Assembly (NCBI RefSeq): GCF_049354825.1
Contig: NZ_CP186480.1
Coordinates: 1,426,001-1,490,000 of the forward strand
DNA length: 64,000 nt
Reading direction: 5' to 3'
From: Novosphingobium sp049354825
GTDB taxonomy: Bacteria; Pseudomonadota; Alphaproteobacteria; Sphingomonadales; Sphingomonadaceae
The notes beneath the pieces were generated by a model, which worked only from the letters and a program-made list of their open reading frames with translations, was not told the origin of the DNA and did not search any database. This document shows, piece by piece, positions 8,688-16,368 of this stretch. Both the position numbers and the translations under genes were made by a program. Positions within the stretch are counted from its first letter, which is position 1; each line of letters begins with the position of its first letter.

Positions 8688-9848
8688 CTAGTACTTGCCC
8701 CAGACGAACTTGCTGCTGAGCGCGAAATTCCACACCGAGCCGACTACGATGCCCGACAGCGCGGCGGGGTACTCGTGCATTCCGAAACGCACGAGAACCG
8801 CGGCAACGCCGACGTTGGCAAGCAGCCCGACCGAGCAGGTCAGCGCGAACTTGGCCCAGCCCCGCGCCAGCGCGACGAAACCGACCAGGCGCTTGTCGGC
8901 ATAGGTCAACGCGTTGTTGAGGATGAAGTTGAACGTCATCGCCACGACCGCGGCGACCGTCTGGCCGACTTCGAACGGGGTGACGATCGTGCCCATCAGC
9001 GTGCCGCCGAAGATGCGCATGAACGTGGCCAGGATCGCCATGTGGATGACCACACCCAGCGCGCCGATCGTGCCGAACAGCGCGAAGCGGGTCGGGATGA
9101 TCCGGCCCAGCCACTTGTCGTAGAGACCGACCAGGAATTCGAACACGACGGTCCGGTCCAGCTTCGATTCGCCTTCGGCGCGGGCGGCGAAGGCGAGCGG
9201 GAATTCCTTGACCTTGAGCGGCGCTTCGACGGTGGCGAGAATGTCGAGCAGGATCTTGAAACCGACGCCCGACAGCCGGTGCGCATCCTTCCTGAGCACT
9301 TCGGTGCGGAGCAGGAAGTAACCGCTCATCGGGTCGGTCAGCGTTACCCCGGTGACCTTGCGGGCCAGCTTGTTGGCCATGCCGCTCGCCTTGACGCGGT
9401 CGGGGCGGCCCCAGGCCTCGGTGCTGGCGCCCTCGGCGAACCGGCTGGCGTAGGCAAGGTCGAAGCCGTCCTCGGCCACCGCCTTCAGCATGCCAGGCAA
9501 CAGCGCCGGATCATGCTGGTGATCGGCGTCCATCACCGCGGCGCAAGGCGCGGCGGTGGCGCACATCCCTTCGATCGCTGCGGAAGCCAGCCCGCGCCGG
9601 CCGATGCGCTGGATCACGCGGATGCGCGGGTCGGCCAGCGAAATGGCCCGCGCCTCGTCGGCAGTGCCGTCGGCGCTGTTGTCGTCGACGATGATCGCTT
9701 CCCAGGCGATGCCTTCCAGCGCGGTGGACAGGCGTTCGACCAGCGCGCGCAGGTTACCGCGCTCGTTGAGCGTCGGCAGCACGACGGCGAGTTGCAACGG
9801 AGGGAGGTGAAGCGAAGAGGTCATCGGTTCCGGCATTGTCGTTTTCAT
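8688..9848 (-). CDS. GT2 glycosyltransferase fused to a GtrA-like membrane domain
   Basis: In this 386-residue fusion, residues about 18-250 are a DPM1-like GT2 domain: VVLPTLNERGNLRALVERL, the nucleotide-binding DDNSADGT and the metal-binding VMDADHQHDP. Residues about 255-386 are a four-helix GtrA domain (RFALFGTIGALGVVIHMAIL through FALSSKFVWGKY). Such proteins typically make polyprenyl-phosphate sugars and may help flip them across the membrane. The ATG at 9848 touches the leuB stop codon; in-frame ATGs at 9836 and 9824 are also possible. A product could be the donor for the GT39-like protein at 3.5 kb (inference). Confidence 0.88.
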   Translation of the reverse strand: MKTTMPEPMTSSLHLPPLQLAVVLPTLNERGNLRALVERLSTALEGIAWEAIIVDDNSADGTADEARAISLADPRIRVIQRIGRRGLASAAIEGMCATAAPCAAVMDADHQHDPALLPGMLKAVAEDGFDLAYASRFAEGASTEAWGRPDRVKASGMANKLARKVTGVTLTDPMSGYFLLRTEVLRKDAHRLSGVGFKILLDILATVEAPLKVKEFPLAFAARAEGESKLDRTVVFEFLVGLYDKWLGRIIPTRFALFGTIGALGVVIHMAILATFMRIFGGTLMGTIVTPFEVGQTVAAVVAMTFNFILNNALTYADKRLVGFVALARGWAKFALTCSVGLLANVGVAAVLVRFGMHEYPAALSGIVVGSVWNFALSSKFVWGKY

Positions 9849-10895
9849 TCAGGCCAACCGCTCTACGACCGCATCGCCGATCGCGCGAGTCCCGTGGCTG
9901 CCGCCAAGGTCCGCCCCGCGAATCCCCGCCGCCAGCGCCGCAGCGACCGCCGCCTCGACCCGCGCAGCGTCGGCTTCCAGACCGAACGAGTGGCGCAGCA
10001 TCATCGCTGCGGACAGGATCGTCGCCATGGGATTTGCCACGTCCTTGCCGGCGATATCGGGGGCGCTCCCGTGAATCGGCTCGTAAAGGCCGACCGTGCC
10101 ATTGCCCAGCGCGGCCGATGCCAGCAGACCGATCGAGCCCACGCACATCGACGCCTGGTCCGACAGGATGTCGCCGAACAGGTTGCCGGTAACGATGACG
10201 TCGAACTGGCCGGGATTGCGAACCAGCTGCATCGCTGCATTGTCGACGTACATGTGAGTCAATTCGACGTCAGTGTACTCGCCGGCGATCGCGGTGACGG
10301 TGTCGCGCCACACCTGGCTGGTTTCAAGGACGTTGGCCTTGTCGACCGAGCAGAGGCGGCCGCCGCGTCCGCGAGCGGCCTTGAAGCCGACGTGGGCGAT
10401 GCGCGCGACCTCGGCCTCGGTGTAGCTCATCATGTCCCAGCCGCGGCGGCTTCCGTCGGTCAGGGTGTCGATGCCCTTGTCGCCGAAGTAAACGTCGCCG
10501 TTCAATTCGCGGACGATCAAGAGGTTGATCGCGCGCGCCACTTCGGGGCGTAGTGCGCTGGCATCCTCGAGCCCGGCAAACATCGTCGCCGGGCGCAGGT
10601 TGGCGAACAGGCCCAGCGCCTTGCGCAGGCCCAGGATCGCTTGTTCGGGGCGTAGGGCGCGATCGAGCCCATCGCAGGCAGGATCACCGACCGCGCCGAA
10701 CAGCACCGCGCCTGCAGCATGAGCGACCTGCAGCGTTTCGGGCGGAAGCGGGTGGCCGTGGCGCTTGCAGGCGATCCCGCCGACGTCGCCCTCGACCAGG
10801 GTCAGGCCGGGAAGCGCCAGCGCCTCGAGCACGCGGACAGCTTCGCCGATGACCTCGGGCCCGATGCCGTCGCCGGGAAACAGCGCTACTTTCAT
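9849..10895 (-). CDS. leuB: 3-isopropylmalate dehydrogenase
   Basis: The 348-residue NAD-dependent enzyme oxidises and decarboxylates 3-isopropylmalate to 2-ketoisocaproate in leucine synthesis. Landmarks in order are FPGDGIGPEVIGEAV at the N-terminus, the substrate loop QAILGLRKALGLFANLRPA, VRELNGDVYFG, VDKANVLETSQVWRDTV with the catalytic Lys, NLFGDILSDQASMCVGSIGLL with metal-binding aspartates, and the NAD-binding YEPIHGSAPDIAGKDVANP. The ATG at 10895 is preferred over the adjacent TTG at 10898. recO lies 12 bp upstream on the same strand, so leuB is probably co-transcribed with it rather than with other leu genes, none of which are in the window. Confidence 0.97.
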   Translation of the reverse strand: MKVALFPGDGIGPEVIGEAVRVLEALALPGLTLVEGDVGGIACKRHGHPLPPETLQVAHAAGAVLFGAVGDPACDGLDRALRPEQAILGLRKALGLFANLRPATMFAGLEDASALRPEVARAINLLIVRELNGDVYFGDKGIDTLTDGSRRGWDMMSYTEAEVARIAHVGFKAARGRGGRLCSVDKANVLETSQVWRDTVTAIAGEYTDVELTHMYVDNAAMQLVRNPGQFDVIVTGNLFGDILSDQASMCVGSIGLLASAALGNGTVGLYEPIHGSAPDIAGKDVANPMATILSAAMMLRHSFGLEADAARVEAAVAAALAAGIRGADLGGSHGTRAIGDAVVERLA

Positions 10896-10907
10896 CAAAG
10901 ACCCCGC

Positions 10908-11507
10908 CTAGCCGATCCGCGCCAGCCGCTCTCGCAGCAGGTGCCGCGCGCCCATAACATCGCCGCGGCGATCGGCAAGCAGGTAGCGCTCCACCAGCGG
11001 AGCGAGCGCGTCGAGCGCGGCAAGGTTGGCCTCCCATTCGCCGGGCGCGGGCCGCGGCGTGTTGCCATAGCCCAGTTCGCGCAGCACGAGGCCTTCGTAG
11101 GCGACCAGGCCCGGCACCCAGCCGCGCGCCGACGGGGCCCCGCACACCGCGTCGAGCAATCCGCCCAGCGCAGCGTGGATCGCCGGATAGGCATGACGTT
11201 CAGGCAGGGCCGTTGCCGCCAATGCGGTTGCCCAGGTTATGGCAGCGGCGGGCAGCGGTTCGGCCAGGAACGGTCCGCGGCTTGCAAGAAGTTCGACTTT
11301 CGCGAACGGCAGCTGGCTGTCCGACCGCGCAGAAATGTCCGCCGCCACCAGGTTGCCGGGGATCAGGACGGGGCGCATCTGCCGCCCACGTCCGCCGGCG
11401 ACGTAAGCGGCGATGAGGCCGTTTTCCGCCGTCAGCAACCGCGCGATGACGCCGGTTTCACCGTGCGCGCGGGCAGCAACGACGATCGCGGGGGCGGAGA
11501 GACGCAT
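10908..11507 (-). CDS. recO: DNA repair protein RecO
   Basis: The 199-residue recombination mediator loads RecA onto SSB-coated single-stranded DNA in the RecFOR pathway. The N-terminal OB-fold is recognisable (APAIVVAARAHGETGVIARLLTAENGLIAAYVAGGRGRQ), followed by the helical domain (RHAYPAIHAALGGLLDAVC, then GLVAYEGLVLRELGYG). It is slightly shorter than the usual 230-250 residues and lacks the Cys4 zinc ribbon of some RecO proteins, as is common in alphaproteobacteria. It is followed by leuB after 12 bp. Confidence 0.92.
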   Translation of the reverse strand: MRLSAPAIVVAARAHGETGVIARLLTAENGLIAAYVAGGRGRQMRPVLIPGNLVAADISARSDSQLPFAKVELLASRGPFLAEPLPAAAITWATALAATALPERHAYPAIHAALGGLLDAVCGAPSARGWVPGLVAYEGLVLRELGYGNTPRPAPGEWEANLAALDALAPLVERYLLADRRGDVMGARHLLRERLARIG

Positions 11508-11556
11508 CGCTCCGCCCCTACTGCATCAATTGGTCATGCGCACCTCGGTTCGCGCT

Positions 11557-13656
11557 TTACGCCAGCATGCGAACCTTGGGCTCGCGGGCCCAGTGCCGCG
11601 CCGGTGCAACGCCCGCGAACTTGTCGTTCGGGATGACGCCCTCGTCCGGTTCGATCCCCAGCTTGTCGAGGATGAATTCCTTGGTGGCCGGGCAATAACC
11701 GATGGTCTTGCAGTGGCTGTAGGCGTCCATGAACCAGCCCAGCGCGGCCGAATCCATCGCCAGCTTCTTGGCGTTGTCGGGCATGATCGCGCAGGCGACC
11801 GCGTCGAACAGGACCGAGGGCGACCCGGCCAGCTGGCCGTCGGCCTTGAGCGTGCCGCCCTTGACCTTGAGTTCGCCGATCTTCGGGGCGACAAGAAAGA
11901 CGCTGCCGCCGTCCTTTTCGACCGCCGTCTTGATGCCGTTGATCGCCTCGAGGCTGGAGCCTTCGTCGAACAGGATCGCGACCTTGCGGCCTTTCATCGG
12001 CGGCTGGCCATGCTCGAGGATCGAGAGAGCCGGCGAAGGCTTCATGTCGACCGGTTCGCGCGCTGCCTCGGCCGCATCGGGCAAATCCATCGCCAGGCCC
12101 GCGGCAACCCGCTTGGCGAGATCCTCGTCGATGTTGCGCAGGCGGCTGAGAATGCGCTGCGGCACTTGCGGCAACAGGCATTTCGACAGCTCGAACACGA
12201 TCGCCGAGGCGATGTGCGCCTGCTCGATCGGCTGCTGCGAGCGGTAGAACAGCCGCGCCTGGCTATAGTGATCGGCGAACAGTTCCGGCCGCACGCGCAA
12301 CCGTTCGCCGCTTTCGCTGCCGGTGTCGCTGGCGGCGAAGCTCGTGAAGCCCGTCGCCGGGCTTTCGCGCGGGCCGCCGTCCTCGCCCGCATCGCCCAGG
12401 CTGTTGGGCTCGTAATTGGCGCGGCCCTTGGGCACTTGCGTCTGCATCAACCCATCGCGGTTGAAGTTGTGCATCGGGCAACGCGGCGCGTTGATCGGGA
12501 TCTGGTGGAAGTTAGTGGTCCCCAGCCGCGATTTCTGCGTGTCGAGGTAGGAAAACAGCCGCCCTTGCAGCAGCGGATCGGCAGTGAAGTCGATGCCCGG
12601 CACGACGTTGCCCGGACAGTACGCCGCCTGTTCGGTTTCGGCAAAGAAATTGTCCGGATTGCGGTTGAGCGTCATGCGCCCGACGATCTGGACCGGGAGG
12701 TCCTCTTCCGGAATCAGCTTCGTGGAATCGAGCACGTCGTAGGGCTGGGCCTTGGCGAAATCCTCGTCGAATATCTGCAGGCCCAGGTCCCAGGCGGGAA
12801 AATCGCCCGCCTCGATCGCCTCGAACAGATCGCGGCGATGGTAATCGGGATCGGCGCCGGCGATCTTTACCGCTTCGTCCCACGTGGTCGACTGAAGGCC
12901 CAGCACGGGCTTCCAGTGGAACTTGCAGAAGGTCGATTCGCCCGCGGCGTTCACCAGGCGGAAGGTGTGAATGCCGAAGCCTTCGATCATGCGCAGGCTG
13001 CGCGGGATGGCGCGGTCGCTCATCGCCCACATGATCATGTGCATCGATTCAGGCATCAGCCCGATGAAGTCCCAGAAGGTGTCGTGCGCAGAGGCGGCCT
13101 GCGGATAGCCCTTGTCGGCCTCCATTTTCACGCTGTGGATCAGGTCGGGGAACTTGATCGCATCCTGGATGAAGAACACCGGGATGTTGTTGCCGACCAG
13201 GTCCCAGTTGCCTTCGTCGGTATAGAACTTGACCGCAAAGCCGCGTACGTCGCGCGGGGTGTCGACACTCCCGGCTCCGCCCGCCACCGTAGAGATACGG
13301 GTGAACACTTCGGTCTGTTTGCCCTTGGCCTGGAACGGCGCCGCCCGCGTCAGTTCGGGAATGGCCTTCGTGCATTCGAACACGCCGTGTGCCGCCGAAC
13401 CGCGGGCATGGACGATCCGCTCGGGAATGCGCTCGTGATCGAAGTGGAAGATCTTCTCGCGCAGCACGAAGTCCTCGAGCAGCGTCGGCCCGCGGGCGCC
13501 GCTCTTGAGGCTGTTCTGGTTGTCGGAAACGCGGATGCCCTGGTTCGTGGTCAGGAAGGCGGTATCGTCGGCGCCCTTGGCGGCCTGCTGGTGCGTTTCA
13601 CCGCCGTCGCCGGCAGCGGTATCGAAAGCAGTGGTTTTGCTGGGGGCCTTGGCCAT
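11557..13656 (-). CDS. katE: Large-subunit (clade 2, HPII-type) catalase
   Basis: The 699-residue haem catalase disproportionates hydrogen peroxide. It has the extra N-terminal arm and the C-terminal flavodoxin/DJ-1-like domain (about 550-699) that define large catalases. The catalytic His is in RIVHARGSAAHGVFE, the Asn in LVGNNIPVFFIQDAIKFPDLIHS and the haem-ligand Tyr in GRLFSYLDTQKSRLG. The protein is a typical stress or stationary-phase enzyme; no regulator is adjacent. The ATG at 13656 begins MAKAPSKTTAFD. It is likely to have its own promoter in the 90 bp upstream, after the UbiK-like gene. Confidence 0.97.
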   Translation of the reverse strand: MAKAPSKTTAFDTAAGDGGETHQQAAKGADDTAFLTTNQGIRVSDNQNSLKSGARGPTLLEDFVLREKIFHFDHERIPERIVHARGSAAHGVFECTKAIPELTRAAPFQAKGKQTEVFTRISTVAGGAGSVDTPRDVRGFAVKFYTDEGNWDLVGNNIPVFFIQDAIKFPDLIHSVKMEADKGYPQAASAHDTFWDFIGLMPESMHMIMWAMSDRAIPRSLRMIEGFGIHTFRLVNAAGESTFCKFHWKPVLGLQSTTWDEAVKIAGADPDYHRRDLFEAIEAGDFPAWDLGLQIFDEDFAKAQPYDVLDSTKLIPEEDLPVQIVGRMTLNRNPDNFFAETEQAAYCPGNVVPGIDFTADPLLQGRLFSYLDTQKSRLGTTNFHQIPINAPRCPMHNFNRDGLMQTQVPKGRANYEPNSLGDAGEDGGPRESPATGFTSFAASDTGSESGERLRVRPELFADHYSQARLFYRSQQPIEQAHIASAIVFELSKCLLPQVPQRILSRLRNIDEDLAKRVAAGLAMDLPDAAEAAREPVDMKPSPALSILEHGQPPMKGRKVAILFDEGSSLEAINGIKTAVEKDGGSVFLVAPKIGELKVKGGTLKADGQLAGSPSVLFDAVACAIMPDNAKKLAMDSAALGWFMDAYSHCKTIGYCPATKEFILDKLGIEPDEGVIPNDKFAGVAPARHWAREPKVRMLA

Positions 13657-13746
13657 GGTCGTCGTCTCTCCTGCTGTCCCAGGAAGACGACTGGCAGCAT
13701 CGGGTGTTCCCTGCCGCCGCGAATAAAGCGGCCGCGTTCAGCCGGA

Positions 13747-13995
13747 TCAGGAGGTGGGCTTGGCTTCCAGCGCAGCCAGCCGCTTTTCCAGCGCGTCCGC
13801 CTTGTCGGCAGCGGCGGCGGCCATCGCCTTGACCGCGTCGAACTCTTCACGGCTGACGAAGTCCAGACCGCCCATCGCTTCCTTCATCCGCTCGCGCGCG
13901 GCATCGCGCGCCTCGCGGCCCATCCCGGCCATCGTGCCGGCGGCGCTGTTAAGCAGCTTGACGAAGTCGGCGATCATGGGGTTTTCGCTTTGCAT
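13747..13995 (-). CDS. UbiK/BMFP-family accessory protein
   Basis: This small 82-residue protein has an amphipathic N-terminal helix (NPMIADFVKLLNSAAGTMAGMGREARDAARERMKEAM) and a C-terminal coiled coil (EEFDAVKAMAAAAADKADALEKRLAALEAK). That is the BMFP/YqiC (UbiK) architecture. Family members are trimeric, membrane-interacting and support ubiquinone biosynthesis in Escherichia coli. The next gene upstream, tspO, is 24 bp away on the same strand. Confidence 0.85.
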   Translation of the reverse strand: MQSENPMIADFVKLLNSAAGTMAGMGREARDAARERMKEAMGGLDFVSREEFDAVKAMAAAAADKADALEKRLAALEAKPTS

Positions 13996-14019
13996 GGCCG
14001 TTATGTGGGATGCGCCGCG

Positions 14020-14574
14020 CTAGATGGCAAGCCGCGCCGCCGCGCCCGAGCTGTCGACCCCGTCGGCGCCCGGATTGGCGGCAAGGAACTGGTAATTGAG
14101 CGCGGTCGCGAACAGGATCCACGCCAGGTAGGGTAGCAGCAGCGCCCCCGCGAGCCAGCGCACCCGCCAGAACGCGATCGTGGTGACGATCACCAGCACG
14201 TCGAGCAGCGCGATCACGCCCAGCGCCCAGGTCATCCGGTGCAGCCCGAAGAACACCGGCGTCCAGGCAAGATTGACCGCCAGCTGGACAACGAACAGCA
14301 CCAGAGCGCCGCTGCGCCCGCGCGCCCCGTAAGCGGCCGCGACCATCGCCGCGGCAAGGCCGATCAGGACGTAAAGGATGGACCAAACGATCCCGAAGGC
14401 CGCCGGCGGGGGGTAGATCGACGGCTTGACCAGCGCAGCGAACCAGTCGTTGCCCGGGCCGCTGTTCGCCAGCCGCCCAGACAGGAAACCCAGCAGCAGC
14501 ACCGCGGGCACGATGAACAGCGCACGACGCAGAAACAAACCGCGCAGCTGGGCGCGAGAGGCGAGCATGGTCAT
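14020..14574 (-). CDS. tspO: TspO/MBR family membrane protein
   Basis: The 184-residue protein has five predicted helices. Family motifs are visible: WFAALVKPSIYPPPAAFGIVWSILYVLIG, the conserved Pro/Trp-rich first loop, and VNLAWTPVFFGLHR in the third segment with its conserved Trp-Thr-Pro. TspO binds tetrapyrroles and sterol-like ligands and in Rhodobacter tunes pigment-gene expression in response to oxygen. The start may be the ATG at 14574 or the one two codons later (MLAS). Downstream is the UbiK-like gene on the same strand. Confidence 0.92.
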   Translation of the reverse strand: MTMLASRAQLRGLFLRRALFIVPAVLLLGFLSGRLANSGPGNDWFAALVKPSIYPPPAAFGIVWSILYVLIGLAAAMVAAAYGARGRSGALVLFVVQLAVNLAWTPVFFGLHRMTWALGVIALLDVLVIVTTIAFWRVRWLAGALLLPYLAWILFATALNYQFLAANPGADGVDSSGAAARLAI

Positions 14575-14635
14575 GGCAGTCAGGACCCCGGATCGTTCGA
14601 TTCGGCGGCGGTTGTGGCCTGCCTGCGCCTGCTGC

Positions 14636-15397
14636 TCAACCCCGGGCGGCGGACAGCAGGAACTCGACGTTGCCTTCCGGCCCGGTGATCGGGCTACGCT
14701 CGATCCCGTCGACGCGCCAGCCGGTGCCTTCCAGCCAGCCGCGCACCTCGTCGCAGACGCGGGCGTGCAGCGCGGGATCGCGCACCACCCCGCCCTTGCC
14801 GACTTCGCCCCGGCCGACTTCGAACTGGGGCTTGATCAGCGCGACCAGGCGGCACGCGGGCGCCGCCAGAACCAGCGGAACCTCCAGCACCTTTGCCAGC
14901 CCGATGAAGCTGGCATCGCATACCACCCAGTCGCACGGCCGGTCGATCTGCGCGCTCGTCAGGATCCGCGCGCTGGTCTGTTCCAGGACGGTCACGCGCG
15001 GGTCCTGGCGCAATTTCCAGGCCAGCTGGTTGGTGCCCGAATCGACCGCGAAAACGTGCGCCGCGCCCTTTTGCAGCAGCACATCGGTGAAGCCGCCGGT
15101 GGAACTGCCGATATCCATCGCCGTGGCGCCCGCCGGGTCGAGGCCGAAATGCTCTATCGCGTGGGCCAGCTTGATGCCGCCACGGCTGACCCACGGATGG
15201 TCGCGGCCGCGCACCTCCAGCGCCGCGTCGCCGGCGAGCGGCTGCCCCGGCTTGGCGATCCTGGTTTCCCCAGAATAGACCAGCCCGGCAAGGACCAGCG
15301 CCGAGGCGCGGGTGCGGCTTTCCACCAGCCCGCGTTCGACCAGCAACTGGTCGACGCGCGCCTTTTTGGCACGGCTGGGCGGATCGGATCGGGTCAT
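14636..15397 (-). CDS. tlyA: TlyA family rRNA (cytidine-2'-O)-methyltransferase
   Basis: The 253-residue protein has an N-terminal S4 RNA-binding domain (about 8-70; RVDQLLVERGLVESRTRASALVLAG) and an FtsJ/RrmJ-like methyltransferase domain. The SAM motif is AMDIGSSTGGFTDVLLQKGA, followed by CDWVVCDASFI and LVALIKPQFEVGRGEVGKGGVV. Annotated as haemolysin A in older literature, TlyA methylates 16S and 23S rRNA at ribose positions and affects capreomycin sensitivity. The ATG at 15397 (MTRSDPPSRAKKARVDQ) begins just before the S4 domain; a longer open frame upstream is Arg/Gly-rich and antisense to the lipoprotein gene. Confidence 0.93.
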   Translation of the reverse strand: MTRSDPPSRAKKARVDQLLVERGLVESRTRASALVLAGLVYSGETRIAKPGQPLAGDAALEVRGRDHPWVSRGGIKLAHAIEHFGLDPAGATAMDIGSSTGGFTDVLLQKGAAHVFAVDSGTNQLAWKLRQDPRVTVLEQTSARILTSAQIDRPCDWVVCDASFIGLAKVLEVPLVLAAPACRLVALIKPQFEVGRGEVGKGGVVRDPALHARVCDEVRGWLEGTGWRVDGIERSPITGPEGNVEFLLSAARG

Positions 15398-15446
15398 CGA
15401 GGGCTTGCGGGTTGTTAGCGAAGCCGCCTCCTTCCATAGGGGGAGC

Positions 15447-15965
15447 ATGAAGGCAATTCCCGTCGCTCGCACCCTTGCCGCCGCCATGCTGACCGTGGCG
15501 GTGGCCGCCTGCGCGACGCCGCGGCCCGCCCCGCCGCCGCCGCCGCGCCCGGCGCCGCGGCCCGCCCCCGCGCCGCCGCCAGTCGCCGATTGGCGCGACC
15601 GCGCGCAGAGCCCGGGCACCTGGACGCTGACGTTGGCGGGCGGGCATACCCGCGCCGATTTCGGCCTGGCCGGGCAGCCCGCCCTGCGGCTGGCGTGCGA
15701 GACACCCGGCACGGTCACGCTGACACGCTTCGCCCCCGCCACCGCTGCGCGCGTGCCGGTGGTGGTCACGACCACCGCGCAGCGGCGGATGCTGGACGGA
15801 ACGGTCGGCGCCGGCGCCATCGCGGTGGCGCTCCCGGCGCGCGACCCGCTACTCGACGCGATGGCCTATTCACGCGGGCGTTTCATGGTCGAGGCAGGCG
15901 GCAGCGAGGCGATGCTGGTCCCGAGCTGGCCCGAGGTCAGTCGCGTGATCGAGGATTGCCGCTGA
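15447..15965 (+). CDS. Putative lipoprotein with proline-rich spacer, unknown function
   Basis: The 172-residue protein has a lipoprotein signal peptide ending in the lipobox VAVAAC, so Cys-22 or thereabouts should be lipidated. Next comes a Pro/Arg/Ala-rich tether (RPAPPPPPRPAPRPAPAPPP), then a globular domain with WTLTLAGGHTRADFGL and a closing VIEDC. The tether suggests a domain held away from the membrane, in the periplasm or at the cell surface. I do not recognise the globular domain. A strong GGGGGAG Shine-Dalgarno sits just upstream of the ATG. The gene diverges from tlyA with 49 bp between them. Confidence 0.75.
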   Translation: MKAIPVARTLAAAMLTVAVAACATPRPAPPPPPRPAPRPAPAPPPVADWRDRAQSPGTWTLTLAGGHTRADFGLAGQPALRLACETPGTVTLTRFAPATAARVPVVVTTTAQRRMLDGTVGAGAIAVALPARDPLLDAMAYSRGRFMVEAGGSEAMLVPSWPEVSRVIEDCR

Positions 15966-16143
15966 AGCCGCTGTGGAAAAGCCGCGCGAAGTCGCGGATT
16001 CTGACGCCAAAAAAAAATTACTCAAGACTTGTTGTGCGCGGCCGAATGATTCACACATTCGGCAAGGCCCACCGGGCTCGCCGGTGGCCCCGGGCTTCCC
16101 TGATCGGAAGCTCCTGGCTCAACAGCGCGAAAGGAGGTGACCG

Positions 16144-16200
16144 ATGTCTCATGGTTCAGCAGGGAGGTCGGAAATCCGCGCCATGGAGCATTATCGCTGA
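16144..16200 (+). CDS. 18-codon micro-ORF in the ilvE leader
   Basis: The ORF encodes MSHGSAGRSEIRAMEHYR. Its ribosome site GAAAGGAGGTGA (16129-16140) is a 12-nt match to the complement of the usual 3' end of 16S rRNA, far stronger than those of neighbouring genes, with the ATG 6 nt after AGGAGG. Translation is therefore likely if the RNA is made. The peptide has one Ile and no Leu or Val, so classical branched-chain attenuation is not suggested by its codons. The sequence continues into a hairpin and a terminator-like stem. It could be a leader peptide, a small protein, or a ribosome-docking RNA. Confidence 0.5.
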   Translation: MSHGSAGRSEIRAMEHYR

Positions 16201-16253
16201 CGTCGCGATAGAGGCTTCGTGAGCGGCTCTCTTTCGGCCGCTGACCATGCGAA

Positions 16254-16290
16254 GGGCGGTACCTGCCACGGCGGGGCCGCCCTTCTCATT
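16254..16290 (+). terminator. Putative intrinsic terminator or attenuator before ilvE
   Basis: GGGCGG (16254-16259) pairs with CCGCCC (16277-16282) and is followed by TTCTCATTT. The loop is long and can fold internally, and the T tract is interrupted, so termination may be partial or conditional. Confidence 0.45.
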
Positions 16291-16368
16291 TACGCCGCTT
16301 GGCGAATATTTCACAAAACTTGATTTCCCGGCACGTTTCGTTCACGCGCCGCGCGAGGAGAACCTGCC

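Larger units (their letters stand above)
16041..16290 (+). ncRNA. Multi-hairpin leader RNA upstream of ilvE, ending in a terminator-like stem
   Basis: The 403-bp gap between the lipoprotein gene and ilvE is unusually structured. Perfect stems are: 16041-16048 with 16056-16063 (8 bp), 16069-16075 with 16081-16087 (7 bp), 16094-16099 with 16106-16111 (6 bp) and 16222-16227 with 16237-16242 (6 bp). A terminator-like GGGCGG/CCGCCC stem follows. An 18-codon ORF with a very strong Shine-Dalgarno lies between the third and fourth stems. Together this looks like a discrete transcript or regulatory leader of about 250 nt. I could not assign it to a known RNA family. The transcription start is not identifiable by eye; an A9 run precedes it at about 16009-16017. 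Confidence 0.5.

Noticed and set aside
11413..14136. Long plus-strand frame opposite the catalase gene
   Set aside because: The minus strand encodes a complete catalase; the plus-strand product is low-complexity and lacks a start site.
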